From the NCBI GenBank assembly GCA_002364615.1, contig DEYP01000011.1:1-64000 (forward strand): DNA of 64,000 nt. Reading direction: 5' to 3'. Below, piece by piece: positions 28,800 to 38,478 of the stretch. The stretch's first letter is position 1. Every line of letters begins with the position of its first letter. This DNA comes from Arsukibacterium sp. UBA3155. GTDB lineage: Bacteria > Pseudomonadota > Gammaproteobacteria > Enterobacterales > Alteromonadaceae. Both the position numbers and the translations under genes were made by a program. Below the pieces are notes generated by a model. That model saw only the letters and a program-made list of their open reading frames with translations, was not told where the DNA came from and made no database searches.

Positions 28800-29474
28800 A
28801 TGGCAAAGCTTATTGTTGCAGACGACCATCCGTTATTTCGTAATGCGCTGATTAACGCGATAAGCAGTACCTTTGTCACAAAGGCGACCATCGAGACAGA
28901 CAGTTTCGACAGTACCTGCATTGCCTTAGAGCAACATCCAGATACCGATCTGCTGCTGCTGGATTTACATATGCCCGGTAATTGCGGTTTTCTGGGGTTA
29001 ATTCAGTTACGTAAAAATTATCCAAGCTTACCCATTGTGGTTATTTCTGCCAGTGAAGAGTTAGATGTTATTCGCCGGGTTATTGCTTTTGGTGCCTCAG
29101 CTTATATTCCCAAGTCTGCCAACCCTGTTGATATTAGCACCGCCCTTAATGCGGTACTGGCCGGTGAGCTCTGGGTACCGGCGCATTTGCAAAAAACAGT
29201 GTTTGAACAACAAAGTGCCGGCGAAGATTTAGACTTAGCGGCTAAAGTGGCACAGCTTACCCAGCAACAATATAAAGTACTGTATTACCTGACCGAAGGC
29301 TGGCTGAATAAACAAATTGCTTATGACTTGCATATTTCAGAAGCCACGGTTAAAGCCCATATTACCGCCATTTTTCGCAAACTGGGTTGTACCAATCGCA
29401 CCCAGGTTGTGATTCAGGCACAGCGGCTAACTCTGGAGCCACCGGTAGACCGGGCAATGGCGCAGCAGCACTGA
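28800..29474 (+). CDS. crbR: LuxR/NarL-type response regulator, CrbR-like
   Basis: 224-residue two-domain response regulator. The receiver domain has the acidic pair ADDH, phospho-acceptor Asp55 in LLLLDLHMPG, and the conserved lysine in PKSA. The C-terminal LuxR-type helix-turn-helix has NKQIAYDLHISEATVKAHITAIFRKLGCTNRTQ. Its position between acs and a transporter-fused histidine kinase identifies it as the CrbR (acetate switch) regulator; the symbol rests on that context. It converges on crbS. Confidence 0.87.
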   Translation: MAKLIVADDHPLFRNALINAISSTFVTKATIETDSFDSTCIALEQHPDTDLLLLDLHMPGNCGFLGLIQLRKNYPSLPIVVISASEELDVIRRVIAFGASAYIPKSANPVDISTALNAVLAGELWVPAHLQKTVFEQQSAGEDLDLAAKVAQLTQQQYKVLYYLTEGWLNKQIAYDLHISEATVKAHITAIFRKLGCTNRTQVVIQAQRLTLEPPVDRAMAQQH

Positions 29475-29504
29475 GTCCACGTTCATTACCTCTGTCTGAA
29501 TAGA

Positions 29505-32500
29505 TCAGGGTGTCTGTCTGGCACGCTTGAGCATTTTAAAATGATTCAGACTGGCTCTGAGTGCCCCGGGCTTAATCGGCTTTGCCAGATACATCAATCC
29601 AGCGGCTTTTGCCTGAGCTGCTAAATCTGCCTGGGGTGATGCCGACACCAGAATTCCGCCAACCTCGCCCCAGTACGCTTTAATTTGCTGATACACCTCC
29701 AGACCATTGGCGTGCTGTCCCAGCTGATAATCTATTAACATCACATCCGGTGGCGGCGCATGGCTGGCATAATCCAGTAGCTCAGCTTCGTCATAAAAAC
29801 AGCTTACCGTTGCAATTTGCCATTGCTCCAGCAATATTTTTAAAGCCGCCAGATTTGCCACATCATCATCAATGCAGACAACGGTTAACCCAGGTAAAGG
29901 TCGCTGCGCGTGCTGACCCGGCAACGGTAACAGGGTACGTTGGCGCTGTTCAGTCAGCGGCAAACTTATGCTAAACAGCGTACCCTTGCCCGGCCAGGAG
30001 CGAACGTGCAACGGGTGCCCCAATAACTTTGCCATGCGGTGGACCACACCTAACCCCAGGCCAACACCCTGCTGGCCTTTGGCTGTCGCATCGATCCGGT
30101 AAAAATCTTCAAAAATACGTTCTAAATCATGCGGCGCAATACCCGGACCGGTATCCCAAACCTGCACCACCACCTTGTCGGCCCGCTTTCTACAGCCAAC
30201 TAAAATTCGCCCTTTTGCCGTGTACTTCAGTGCATTTGACAGCATATTTTGTAGAATTCGTCGCAAATATGTGGTGTCTGTTAACACATATTGCTCCGTT
30301 TTGCGCACGGTCAACCCCAGGCCTTTCTGACTGGCAATTAAACTGTATTCATCTGCCAACTGTGACAGCAACTCTTGCAAAGCCACCGGCTGCACATCCG
30401 GCTTTAACTTACCATCATCAAGCTTAGCAATTTCCAGCAAGGTTGAGATTAACTCTTCTGAAGCTTTTAACGAGTTATCAAGCTGGCTTAAAATAAGCTG
30501 TTGTTGCTCTTTCTCCCGGGCGCCACTGAGCGCCGCAGTAAACAACCTGGCTGCGTTCAGCGGTTGCAGAATATCGTGACTGGCCAGTGCCAGAAAGCGG
30601 GTTTTAGACGCGTTAGCTGCTTCAGCTTCGGCTTTAGCCTGCAGCAATTGTAATTCGGTTTCCCGGCGTCTCCCCACTTCGGCCAGCAGTTCGTGATTAA
30701 TATCGGAGATGGTCTGCGTGCGCTCCTGCACCCTGTCTTCCAGGTGTTGCTTAGCTTCAGCCAAAGCCTGCACCGCTTTAACATGCTCAGAAATATCGGT
30801 AAAACTGGTAACGAAGCCACCGCCGGGAATAGGGTTACCGCGCATTTCAATCACCCGGCCATCAGGCCTGACCCGCTGGAATACATGAGCAGTGCCTTTT
30901 TGCATATGGGCAATCCGTTTTTCAACATGCTCATCCGGATTGCCGGCGCCACAAAGCCCCCGCTCAGCATTTAACCGGACAATATCTGCCACCGGCCGGC
31001 CTACCCGAACCATGCCCTCAGGGTAGCTGAACATTTCAAGGTAAGCTTTGTTCCAGGCCACCAGCTTAAGATCCCGGTCGACCACACTGACCCCCTGGCT
31101 TAAGTGCTCAAGGGTGGAGAACAATATTTTGCGTGAGAATTGAATAGCCTGAGTGGTATCGTCAAACAGGGTGACCACATCTTCGAAGCCGAGCTGGCGC
31201 CCTTCCAGTACCGCGTTTACCATAGCCGAAGCTGATGACGCGCCGATAACCCCGGATAACTCGCGTTCAACATGCTCGACCAGGCCCACACTTGGCAGAT
31301 CATCCAGTTGCAGGCTGAGTTTATGCTTACGGCCAAATTCTGCCAGACACTCAATAGCCCGGTTGCTGCCGACAAACCTTTCCAGCAATATTTTTAAATC
31401 GGCATTATGAATACGGATCCGCCGTGCCGGTGTATCCTGATGATCGATGGGTAAGTTGGGTTTTACAAACGCCACAGCTTGCAAACGGTCTTGCAGATTG
31501 ACATTAGTGAGCAGCGAAACAATCACATAGGCCAGAATATTAAAGCCCAGCGACAATAATACGCCATGGCTCAGGCCATCGAGGCTGATGCCAAACATGC
31601 CGGTAGGCGACAACCAGGTTACGCCGAATAACCCCTGCTGCATAATATCGCTGTTAATGACGCCGGCATTAACCAGTTGCGGTAACATCAGGGTGTAAAA
31701 CCACAGCACCAGCCCAAGACTCAGGCCGGCATAAACCCCCCACGCATTGCCACGACGCCAGTACAGACCGCCCAGAACTGCCGGTGCCAGTTGAATAGCC
31801 AGGGCAAACGCCAGCAAACCGGTTTCGGCCAGTTCGTAATTGCGGGCAAATACCTGATAGTAAAAATACGATAAGCCCATCACCAGCAGGATCATCGCCC
31901 GACGCACCAGAATAATCAGTAAACTGTAGTCATGGGGTATGCTTTTGCGCCGACTGGAGTGCAGTAAGCTGGGCATTACCACGTCGTTACTGATCATGGT
32001 ACTGAGCGCCAGTGTGGCGATAATGATCATGGAGGTGCCGGCGGAAAAGCCGCCAATAAAAACCAGTGCACTTAAACTGTTCCAGCCTGACTGAGCCGGG
32101 ATCAGCAACACGAAACTATCAGCCTGTTGCGCCATACCAGGAAACATTTGCATGCCAGCAACGGCCAATGGCACCACCACCAGAGTAACCAGCAGCAGAT
32201 AACCGGAAAACCAACGCCTGGCATGACGTAAATGATGGTGCGAGACATTTTCAACAAAGGCGACGTGGAATTGCCGGGGTAACAAAAAAACAGCAGCCAT
32301 CGCCAGAATGGTTTTGGTAATAAACTCAATAACGCCTGAGGTACTATGCTGGGCCTGCTGACTGGCAGCATGTTCGGCGAAGGCTCGCAGTACATTCTGA
32401 TCCTTGTCCAGAATAAACACATACACCGCAATGGCCAGGGTGAGCAACGCAAACAGTTTAACCACCGATTCAAAGGCAATGGCGACCATAACGCCGCGAT

Positions 32501-33059
32501 TCTGTTCAGTTAAATGTAATTTTCGGGTGCCGAATAAAATAGCAAAAAAAGCCATAGCGATGGCGCTGAGTAAAGCACTGTCCTGATACCAGTGGCTTAC
32601 TGTGGCGCTAAAGTCGCCTCCCAGCAGTACCTGGTAAGAACTTGCCACGGCTTTTAATTGCAGTGAAATATACGGCACCACCACAATCAGGCAAATAATG
32701 GCCGCGAACATGGCAATATTTTTGCGCTTGCCGTAACGGGCAGAGATAAAGTCGGCAATCGAAGTCACATTTTGTTTTTTTGACACATACAAAAGTTTGA
32801 ATAAAAACGGCTGGCCAAAAATAAACAGCAATACAGGCCCCAGATAAATAGGAATATAATCCCAGCCTCGGGTGACCGCAGTGCCTACTGCGCCATAATA
32901 AGTCCAGGAGGTGCAATACACTGCCAGAGCCAGGCTATAAATAAGCCCGCCATACTTTCGTATAACCCGGTCATCGGCATGACGCTCGCCCCAGTTGGCA
33001 ACCCAGAACAAACCCCCGACATAAATCAGCGCCAGTAAGGCGACAGTCCATGCTGTCAC
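29505..33059 (-). CDS. crbS: Sodium/solute-symporter-fused hybrid histidine kinase, CrbS-like
   Basis: 1184-residue membrane sensor of the acetate switch. The first about 520 residues are an SLC5-type symporter with about 13 membrane segments. A linker follows that should hold the STAC region, then a PAS domain (about 650-760), a coiled coil, the HisKA box ASHDILQPLN (histidine near 827), an ATPase domain with DTGPGIAP and GVGLGLGVV, and a C-terminal receiver (about 1060-1184, aspartate in MLIDYQLG near 1108). It thus carries its own receiver besides separate CrbR. The start is a GTG at 33059 with GAAGGAGAA before it. It is divergent from the DUF4212/symporter pair. Confidence 0.9.
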   Translation of the reverse strand: MTAWTVALLALIYVGGLFWVANWGERHADDRVIRKYGGLIYSLALAVYCTSWTYYGAVGTAVTRGWDYIPIYLGPVLLFIFGQPFLFKLLYVSKKQNVTSIADFISARYGKRKNIAMFAAIICLIVVVPYISLQLKAVASSYQVLLGGDFSATVSHWYQDSALLSAIAMAFFAILFGTRKLHLTEQNRGVMVAIAFESVVKLFALLTLAIAVYVFILDKDQNVLRAFAEHAASQQAQHSTSGVIEFITKTILAMAAVFLLPRQFHVAFVENVSHHHLRHARRWFSGYLLLVTLVVVPLAVAGMQMFPGMAQQADSFVLLIPAQSGWNSLSALVFIGGFSAGTSMIIIATLALSTMISNDVVMPSLLHSSRRKSIPHDYSLLIILVRRAMILLVMGLSYFYYQVFARNYELAETGLLAFALAIQLAPAVLGGLYWRRGNAWGVYAGLSLGLVLWFYTLMLPQLVNAGVINSDIMQQGLFGVTWLSPTGMFGISLDGLSHGVLLSLGFNILAYVIVSLLTNVNLQDRLQAVAFVKPNLPIDHQDTPARRIRIHNADLKILLERFVGSNRAIECLAEFGRKHKLSLQLDDLPSVGLVEHVERELSGVIGASSASAMVNAVLEGRQLGFEDVVTLFDDTTQAIQFSRKILFSTLEHLSQGVSVVDRDLKLVAWNKAYLEMFSYPEGMVRVGRPVADIVRLNAERGLCGAGNPDEHVEKRIAHMQKGTAHVFQRVRPDGRVIEMRGNPIPGGGFVTSFTDISEHVKAVQALAEAKQHLEDRVQERTQTISDINHELLAEVGRRRETELQLLQAKAEAEAANASKTRFLALASHDILQPLNAARLFTAALSGAREKEQQQLILSQLDNSLKASEELISTLLEIAKLDDGKLKPDVQPVALQELLSQLADEYSLIASQKGLGLTVRKTEQYVLTDTTYLRRILQNMLSNALKYTAKGRILVGCRKRADKVVVQVWDTGPGIAPHDLERIFEDFYRIDATAKGQQGVGLGLGVVHRMAKLLGHPLHVRSWPGKGTLFSISLPLTEQRQRTLLPLPGQHAQRPLPGLTVVCIDDDVANLAALKILLEQWQIATVSCFYDEAELLDYASHAPPPDVMLIDYQLGQHANGLEVYQQIKAYWGEVGGILVSASPQADLAAQAKAAGLMYLAKPIKPGALRASLNHFKMLKRARQTP

Positions 33060-33212
33060 AGCATTCTCCTTCGTATTTTATAGCGCTACTTTGGGCTGCA
33101 ATAACCCTTGCTGTCAATCTCTGGCTGCCAGGCTTCGACTAAAGTCGGGCTGGCGCCACCGGTAACTGCTGCTAGATTAACAATGCTCGATAAAAATAAC
33201 TAAAGGAGAAAT

Positions 33213-33479
33213 ATGATGGCGGACCATAAAAGTAACGCCCAGGCATACTGGCAAGCGAATCTTCGCTTGATCATTATCAGCCTGGCGATATGGGCGTTGG
33301 TGTCCTATGGCTTTGGCATTTTGCTGCGGCCAATGTTAGCAGGTATCCCGGTTGGAGGCACAGACCTGGGTTTTTGGTTTGCGCAGCAGGGTTCAATTTT
33401 AACGTTTATCGTTTTGATCTTTTTCTATGCCTGGAGAATGAACAAACTCGATAAAGAATTCGGCGTGGACGAGGAGTAA
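33213..33479 (+). CDS. DUF4212 small subunit of sodium:solute symporter
   Basis: 88-residue protein with two membrane segments (about 20-42 and 55-75) and the family signature AYWQANLRLI. DUF4212 proteins are routinely encoded directly before an ActP-like symporter and are thought to be its accessory subunit. A strong AAAGGAGAAAT site precedes two consecutive ATGs. Five bases separate it from the symporter gene. Confidence 0.9.
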   Translation: MMADHKSNAQAYWQANLRLIIISLAIWALVSYGFGILLRPMLAGIPVGGTDLGFWFAQQGSILTFIVLIFFYAWRMNKLDKEFGVDEE

Positions 33480-33484
33480 GCAGG

Positions 33485-35266
33485 ATGAGTCAATTTGCAA
33501 TAAACCTGATATTTGTCGGCGGCTCCTTCGCCCTCTATATCGCAATCGCAATCTGGGCCCGTGCCGGCACCACCAAAGAGTTCTATGTCGCTGGTGGCGG
33601 CGTACACCCGGTTATGAACGGTATGGCGACCGCCGCCGACTGGATGTCAGCAGCGTCATTTATTTCAATGGCCGGCTTAATTGCCGTGGGTGGCTATGCC
33701 AATTCAACATTTTTAATGGGTTGGACCGGCGGCTATGTATTGCTGGCGATGTTACTGGCCCCTTATTTACGTAAGTTTGGCAAATTTACCGTACCCGATT
33801 TTATCGGTGATCGCTTTTACAGCACCGGAGCCCGTCTGGTTGCAGTAGCCTGTTTAATTATTGCCTCGGTTACCTATGTTATCGGCCAGATGACCGGTGC
33901 CGGTGTGGCATTTTCACGCTTCCTTGAGGTCAGCAGTGACATGGGGCTGATTATCGCCGCGGTGATTGTCTTCCTTTACGCTGTTATGGGTGGGATGAAA
34001 GGCATTACTTACACTCAGGTAGCGCAGTATGTGGTGTTAATTATTGCCTATACCATTCCTGCGGTATTTATCTCCTTGCAGCTGACCGACACCTTTTTAC
34101 CGCCACTAGGTTTATTTTCTGAACACACCGAGTCAGGAATGCCACTGCTGGCGAAGCTTGATCAGGTGGTTAGTGAACTGGGTTTCAGAGACTATACTGC
34201 TGATGTAGATAACAAACTGAACATGGTGCTGTTTACCCTATCACTGATGATTGGTACCGCTGGCTTACCGCACGTTATTATCCGTTTTTTCACCGTGCCT
34301 AAAGTTGCCGATGCCCGCTGGTCTGCCGGCTGGGCCCTGGTATTTATTGCCTTGCTGTATTTAACAGCACCTGCTGTTGCTTCAATGGCACGGTTAAATC
34401 TGATGAATACCATATATCCTTCAGGTCCGACCGCCGATGCCATTCAGTACGCTGAAAGGCCAGACTGGATGAAGACCTGGGAAACTACCGGTTTAATTAA
34501 GTTTGATGATAAAAATGCGGATGGTCGTATTCAGTTGTATAACGAAACGCCCGCCTTCGCAGCAACCGCCACAGAGCGAGGCTGGAACGGCAACGAATTA
34601 GTGGTTAATAATGACATTCTGGTGCTGGCCAACCCTGAAATTGCCAACTTACCAAGCTGGGTTATCGGTTTAATTGCCGCGGGTGGTTTAGCAGCGGCAC
34701 TGTCAACTGCTGCCGGTTTGCTACTGGCAATATCCTCAGCGATTAGTCATGACTTAATTAAAGGCTCTATTAAACCGGATATCAGTGAAAAAGGAGAATT
34801 ACTGGCTGCGCGGATTTCCATGGGCGTGGCGATTGTGGTGGCTACCTGGCTGGGGATGAACCCGCCTGGCTTCGCAGCACAAACGGTAGCGCTTGCCTTT
34901 GGTATCGCTGCAGCGTCTATTTTCCCGGCGCTAATGATGGGGATCTTCTCTAAGCGGGTAAATAATGTCGGTGCTATTGCCGGTATGCTGGCCGGTTTAA
35001 TCTCAACCTGTGTTTATATCTTTTTGTACCTGGGTTGGTTCTTTATTCCCGGCACTGCAACCTTTGAGAATATTCCACAAAACTGGTTGTTTGGCGGCAC
35101 AGGCTACGGTATCTCTCCCCTGTCATTCGGCGCGGTGGGTGCCATGATAAACTTTGCGGTCGCGTTCATTGTGTCAGCCCTGACTGCACCGCCACCGGTG
35201 CGTATTCAGGAACTGGTCGAGAGCGTTCGTTTCCCGCGGGGCGCTGGTCAGGCAACAGACCATTAA
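33485..35266 (+). CDS. ActP-like sodium:solute symporter (acetate/short-chain carboxylate uptake)
   Basis: 593-residue SSS-family permease with about 13 membrane segments and the conserved FYVAGGGVHPVMNGMATAADWMSAASFI near the N-terminus (residues 29-56). A non-membrane insertion around residues 315-385 (DDKNADGRIQLYN) is typical of the DUF4212-partnered subfamily rather than classic ActP. The substrate is most likely acetate, judged from acs, crbR and crbS beside it. A good terminator follows. Confidence 0.88.
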   Translation: MSQFAINLIFVGGSFALYIAIAIWARAGTTKEFYVAGGGVHPVMNGMATAADWMSAASFISMAGLIAVGGYANSTFLMGWTGGYVLLAMLLAPYLRKFGKFTVPDFIGDRFYSTGARLVAVACLIIASVTYVIGQMTGAGVAFSRFLEVSSDMGLIIAAVIVFLYAVMGGMKGITYTQVAQYVVLIIAYTIPAVFISLQLTDTFLPPLGLFSEHTESGMPLLAKLDQVVSELGFRDYTADVDNKLNMVLFTLSLMIGTAGLPHVIIRFFTVPKVADARWSAGWALVFIALLYLTAPAVASMARLNLMNTIYPSGPTADAIQYAERPDWMKTWETTGLIKFDDKNADGRIQLYNETPAFAATATERGWNGNELVVNNDILVLANPEIANLPSWVIGLIAAGGLAAALSTAAGLLLAISSAISHDLIKGSIKPDISEKGELLAARISMGVAIVVATWLGMNPPGFAAQTVALAFGIAAASIFPALMMGIFSKRVNNVGAIAGMLAGLISTCVYIFLYLGWFFIPGTATFENIPQNWLFGGTGYGISPLSFGAVGAMINFAVAFIVSALTAPPPVRIQELVESVRFPRGAGQATDH

Positions 35267-35341
35267 GCTATATCCACTAAGCTATAGTAAATAGCCAGTG
35301 GCAACATAAGCAGCTGTTATCTGCGACATGTTAAGGTAATA

Positions 35342-35371
35342 GCGGGCTTTCAGTTGAAAGCCCGCCTTTTT
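35342..35371 (+). terminator. Symporter operon terminator
   Basis: Ten-base stem GCGGGCTTTC/GAAAGCCCGC with a 4-base loop, then CTTTTT. Confidence 0.9.
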
Positions 35372-35396
35372 AAAAATCTTTTAGCAGGAAGACGTT

Positions 35397-35924
35397 ATGT
35401 TGTGGGAATTGATTGCAACCCTTGTTGCCGGTTTAGGTGCCGCAGGCATTGCCCTGGCCATCCGTTTTATTAGTCGTAAAAAAGCGCCACGCTGGCTTAT
35501 CCCTGTGTTTGCCGGGCTGGGTATGCTAAGTTTTCAGGTGCAAAGTGAATATAACTGGTATTCACATCAGGCTGGTTTGTTGCCAGAGGGCTTGGAAGTA
35601 GTGCGCACCGTTGAACAACAAACATTCTGGCGTCCATGGAGCTACCTGTACCCGCAAACCTTACGCTTTATTGCCGCAGATATTGCCAATGCGGCCCCTA
35701 ATCAGCGAAACGAAGCAATCTGGCTGGTCGATCTGTATTTCTTTGAACGGCGGCTTTCGGCAAAAAAAGTGGTGCAGGTTGTTCATTGTCAGCAACATGC
35801 CAGAGCAGATTTTACGACACAATTAGCCATTCCGGCCCCCGGTGAGGCCATAAGCGCTGACTGGTATCAGCTGGAGCAAAATGATCCCTTACTCCTGGCG
35901 TTATGCCAACGTCAGAAAGTGTAA
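35397..35924 (+). CDS. Uncharacterised membrane-anchored protein
   Basis: 175 residues, not recognised. There is one N-terminal membrane segment (about 4-26), a short basic loop (SRKKAPRW), a second hydrophobic stretch (about 34-48), and then a soluble domain containing QSEYNWYSHQAGLLPEGLEVVRT and two cysteines near the end. It lies between the symporter terminator and the DUF294 gene, with an AGGAAG site before the ATG. A role connected with acetate transport or the DUF294 protein is suggested only by position. Confidence 0.75.
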   Translation: MLWELIATLVAGLGAAGIALAIRFISRKKAPRWLIPVFAGLGMLSFQVQSEYNWYSHQAGLLPEGLEVVRTVEQQTFWRPWSYLYPQTLRFIAADIANAAPNQRNEAIWLVDLYFFERRLSAKKVVQVVHCQQHARADFTTQLAIPAPGEAISADWYQLEQNDPLLLALCQRQKV

Positions 35925-35947
35925 TGTATTTGATGGTCTGAGGTTTT

Positions 35948-37774
35948 ATGGAAGTCGCTGAAGTTTCAAACTTTTTAGCTGAGACAACCCCATTTGACCA
36001 GCTTGATGCTGGCCAGCTGACCAGTCTGGCCAGTAATATCAGCGTTTATTACTGTCAGAATGGTGAAACGGTGCAACTGAGTACCGAGCGCTTAATGATT
36101 GTTCGTACCGGTATCTTTGCGCTGTACAGCGACCAACAGACGCTGTTAACCAAGCTGGAACAAGGTGACTTTTATGGCTATCAGTTACTGTTAACCGGGC
36201 TTAACGACAACGACAATCTGGTATGTGAAGAAGATGGCCTGGTGTACTGGTTAGCTGCAGATGCCTTTCATCAATTACGTTATCAATATAAAAATATCGA
36301 CATTTTCTTTCAACGTTTATTCAGCCGGCGCTTGCACCAATATAAAGATCAGCAGCAGAACTCCCGGTTCACCCTTAAAGTCAGTGATATTGTCCAGGCC
36401 CGCAAGATTGCCATTGGCGCAGCCCAAAGCGTCCAGCAAGCTGCAGCGTTAATGACCCAAAAGCGGGTTTCCTCCTTGCTGGTGGAGCAAGACGAAAAAC
36501 TGATTGGCATTATCACAGATCGCGATTTGCGCAGCCGGGTGCTGGCAGCGGGGTTAGCGGCAGACACCCCGGTTCAGCAGGTAATGACGGCCAAACCGCA
36601 TACCATAGACAAACATGCCTACCTGTTTGAAGCGGTGCAACTGATGAGCCGGCATAACGTACACCACTTGCCGGTGCTGGATAAACAGCAAAGCTACTCG
36701 ATGCTTACCGCCACCGATATTATTCGCTCGCAGCAAGATCATCCGGTGTATCTTATTGGCGAAATTCATCGCCAGATGAGTGTCGATGGCCTGGAACACT
36801 GTGCCAGTCAGATCAGCAGCCTTGCCATTACCATGGGTAAACAACAGGTGCCGGCGCATGAGGCCGGGCATATTATCACCACCATTACCGATGCACTGAC
36901 CCAACGTTTAATTGCGCTGGCGCAGATAGAGCTTGGCCCGCCGCCCTGTGTGTTTAGCTGGCTGGCGTTTGGCTCTCAAGGCCGGATGGATCAAAGCTTA
37001 AACGCCGATCAGGACAATGCGTTATTACTGGAGAAAGAGCCGGTGGCTGAGATAGGCGTTTATTTTGCCGCTCTGGCTGACTTTGTCTGTCAGGGTTTGG
37101 CACGCTGCGGTATTATTTTATGCCCGGGCAATATTATGGCCTCTAACAGTGCGCTGCGTTTAAGCCTAAAAGGCTGGTCGGGACAATTTGCCAAATGGGT
37201 CAGCACCCCAACGCCCGAGGCGCTACTTAAATCCAGTATCTTTTTTGACTTGCGGGTTATCGAAGGCAGCAGAGGTTTATTTAATGCCCTGCAACAGGAT
37301 ATTCTGGCAAAAACCAGCGACAACCCGCTATTTTTATATCATTTAGCCCAAACCACGCTGCAACGCAGTGCTCCGCTCAGTTTTCTGAGAAATTTTATTC
37401 TGGAACACGACGGCAAACAAAAAAAAGGACTGGATCTGAAAAAACGCGGTATCAGTTTAATCACCGATATTGTCAGAGTGTATGCGCTGTCGGCCGGGAT
37501 CAGTGAAATTAATACCCGCCAGCGGCTGGTCCAGCTGGCCAATGCTGGAGTGCTGGATAACAAAGACACCCAGAATTTATCTGATGCCTTCGATGTCCTG
37601 GCGCAACTTCGCTGGGACAAACATCAGCATGACCTGATCCAGGGCCACGATGTCAGTAATTTACTCGACCCCAATGTACTATCTGGCTTGCAGCGCCATC
37701 AGCTCAAAGACAGCCTCACGGTAATTAATGATGCCCAGTCGTCGCTTAAACAGCGTTTTTGCCGGGATTTATAA
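35948..37774 (+). CDS. DUF294 nucleotidyltransferase-like protein with cNMP-type and CBS domains
   Basis: 608-residue cytoplasmic protein. A cyclic-nucleotide-binding-like fold comes first (about 10-130), then two CBS motifs (about 150-270, with MTQKRVSSLLVEQDEKLIGIITDRDLR-type sequence), then a GlnD-like nucleotidyltransferase domain with FGSQGRMDQSLNADQDNALL (about 340-360), and a DUF294 C-terminal helical part. Proteins of this type are widespread next to acetate permease genes and are presumed nucleotide or energy-status sensors; the reaction is unknown. The following exonuclease gene starts two bases after its stop. Confidence 0.88.
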   Translation: MEVAEVSNFLAETTPFDQLDAGQLTSLASNISVYYCQNGETVQLSTERLMIVRTGIFALYSDQQTLLTKLEQGDFYGYQLLLTGLNDNDNLVCEEDGLVYWLAADAFHQLRYQYKNIDIFFQRLFSRRLHQYKDQQQNSRFTLKVSDIVQARKIAIGAAQSVQQAAALMTQKRVSSLLVEQDEKLIGIITDRDLRSRVLAAGLAADTPVQQVMTAKPHTIDKHAYLFEAVQLMSRHNVHHLPVLDKQQSYSMLTATDIIRSQQDHPVYLIGEIHRQMSVDGLEHCASQISSLAITMGKQQVPAHEAGHIITTITDALTQRLIALAQIELGPPPCVFSWLAFGSQGRMDQSLNADQDNALLLEKEPVAEIGVYFAALADFVCQGLARCGIILCPGNIMASNSALRLSLKGWSGQFAKWVSTPTPEALLKSSIFFDLRVIEGSRGLFNALQQDILAKTSDNPLFLYHLAQTTLQRSAPLSFLRNFILEHDGKQKKGLDLKKRGISLITDIVRVYALSAGISEINTRQRLVQLANAGVLDNKDTQNLSDAFDVLAQLRWDKHQHDLIQGHDVSNLLDPNVLSGLQRHQLKDSLTVINDAQSSLKQRFCRDL

Positions 37775-37776
37775 CG

Positions 37777-38439
37777 ATGCTCAGCTGGCTTGCCAATAGA
37801 ACCACGCCGCTCAGTCATATTGTGCAGGAGTTTAATCAGTCGGCTGCGCCTGGTGGCGCTGTCAGAGCAGCTGATTGCCCCTTTTTAGTCATTGATTTAG
37901 AGCTGACCGGTTTAAATGCCAAACAGGATCATATTGTCAGCGTGGGCTGGGTGCCGGTTCGACAGTATGAAGTTGTACTGAATGACGCCAGGCATTATCT
38001 GGTTCACAGTCCGGTTGGTGTTGGCCAGAGTGCGATATATCACGGCCTGCATGACAAAGATTTTACCGGGGCACGGGATCTGACCGAGGTATTAACCGAG
38101 TTACTGCAGGCATATGCCGGCTATGTTTTTGTGGCGCATCACTGTCAGCTGGATTTACGTTTTCTGGAAGTTGCCTGTCAGCGGATCTTTGGCAAAGCCG
38201 CAAAATTCAGTTTTATCGACACGCTGAATATTGAGCTGTACCGGTTGCATAAACAGGGCATTGTAATGAAGCAAGACGCTTTACGCCTGCACCACTGTTT
38301 AACGCGGCATAAATTGCCACAAAGTGGCCAGCACCATGCCTTGGCAGATGCCTACAGTTGTGCCTTACTGCTGTTAAGCCAGCTTAAGCATAGCCATCCG
38401 GATATTACGCTGGCGGATTTACAACTTCAAAGCCGCTAA
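37777..38439 (+). CDS. DnaQ-like 3'-5' exonuclease
   Basis: 220-residue DEDD-family exonuclease. Exo I is VIDLELTGL (Asp and Glu), Exo II is FVAHHCQLDLRFLE, and Exo III is HHALADAYSCA (DEDDh histidine and aspartate). It resembles the epsilon-like exonucleases paired with DUF294 proteins. An in-frame TTG at 37759 lies within the DUF294 gene; the ATG at 37777 just past that stop is preferred. It may act in DNA or RNA turnover. The functional link to the acetate genes is unexplained. Confidence 0.85.
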   Translation: MLSWLANRTTPLSHIVQEFNQSAAPGGAVRAADCPFLVIDLELTGLNAKQDHIVSVGWVPVRQYEVVLNDARHYLVHSPVGVGQSAIYHGLHDKDFTGARDLTEVLTELLQAYAGYVFVAHHCQLDLRFLEVACQRIFGKAAKFSFIDTLNIELYRLHKQGIVMKQDALRLHHCLTRHKLPQSGQHHALADAYSCALLLLSQLKHSHPDITLADLQLQSR

Positions 38440-38478
38440 TATGCATTGCTGTGGTCACAACACTGATGTTATGGAGAC

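Noticed and set aside
29505-33059. crbS considered as a fusion or assembly error between a symporter and a kinase
   Set aside because: Symporter-PAS-kinase-receiver is the established architecture of CrbS-type sensors, and the frame is continuous.
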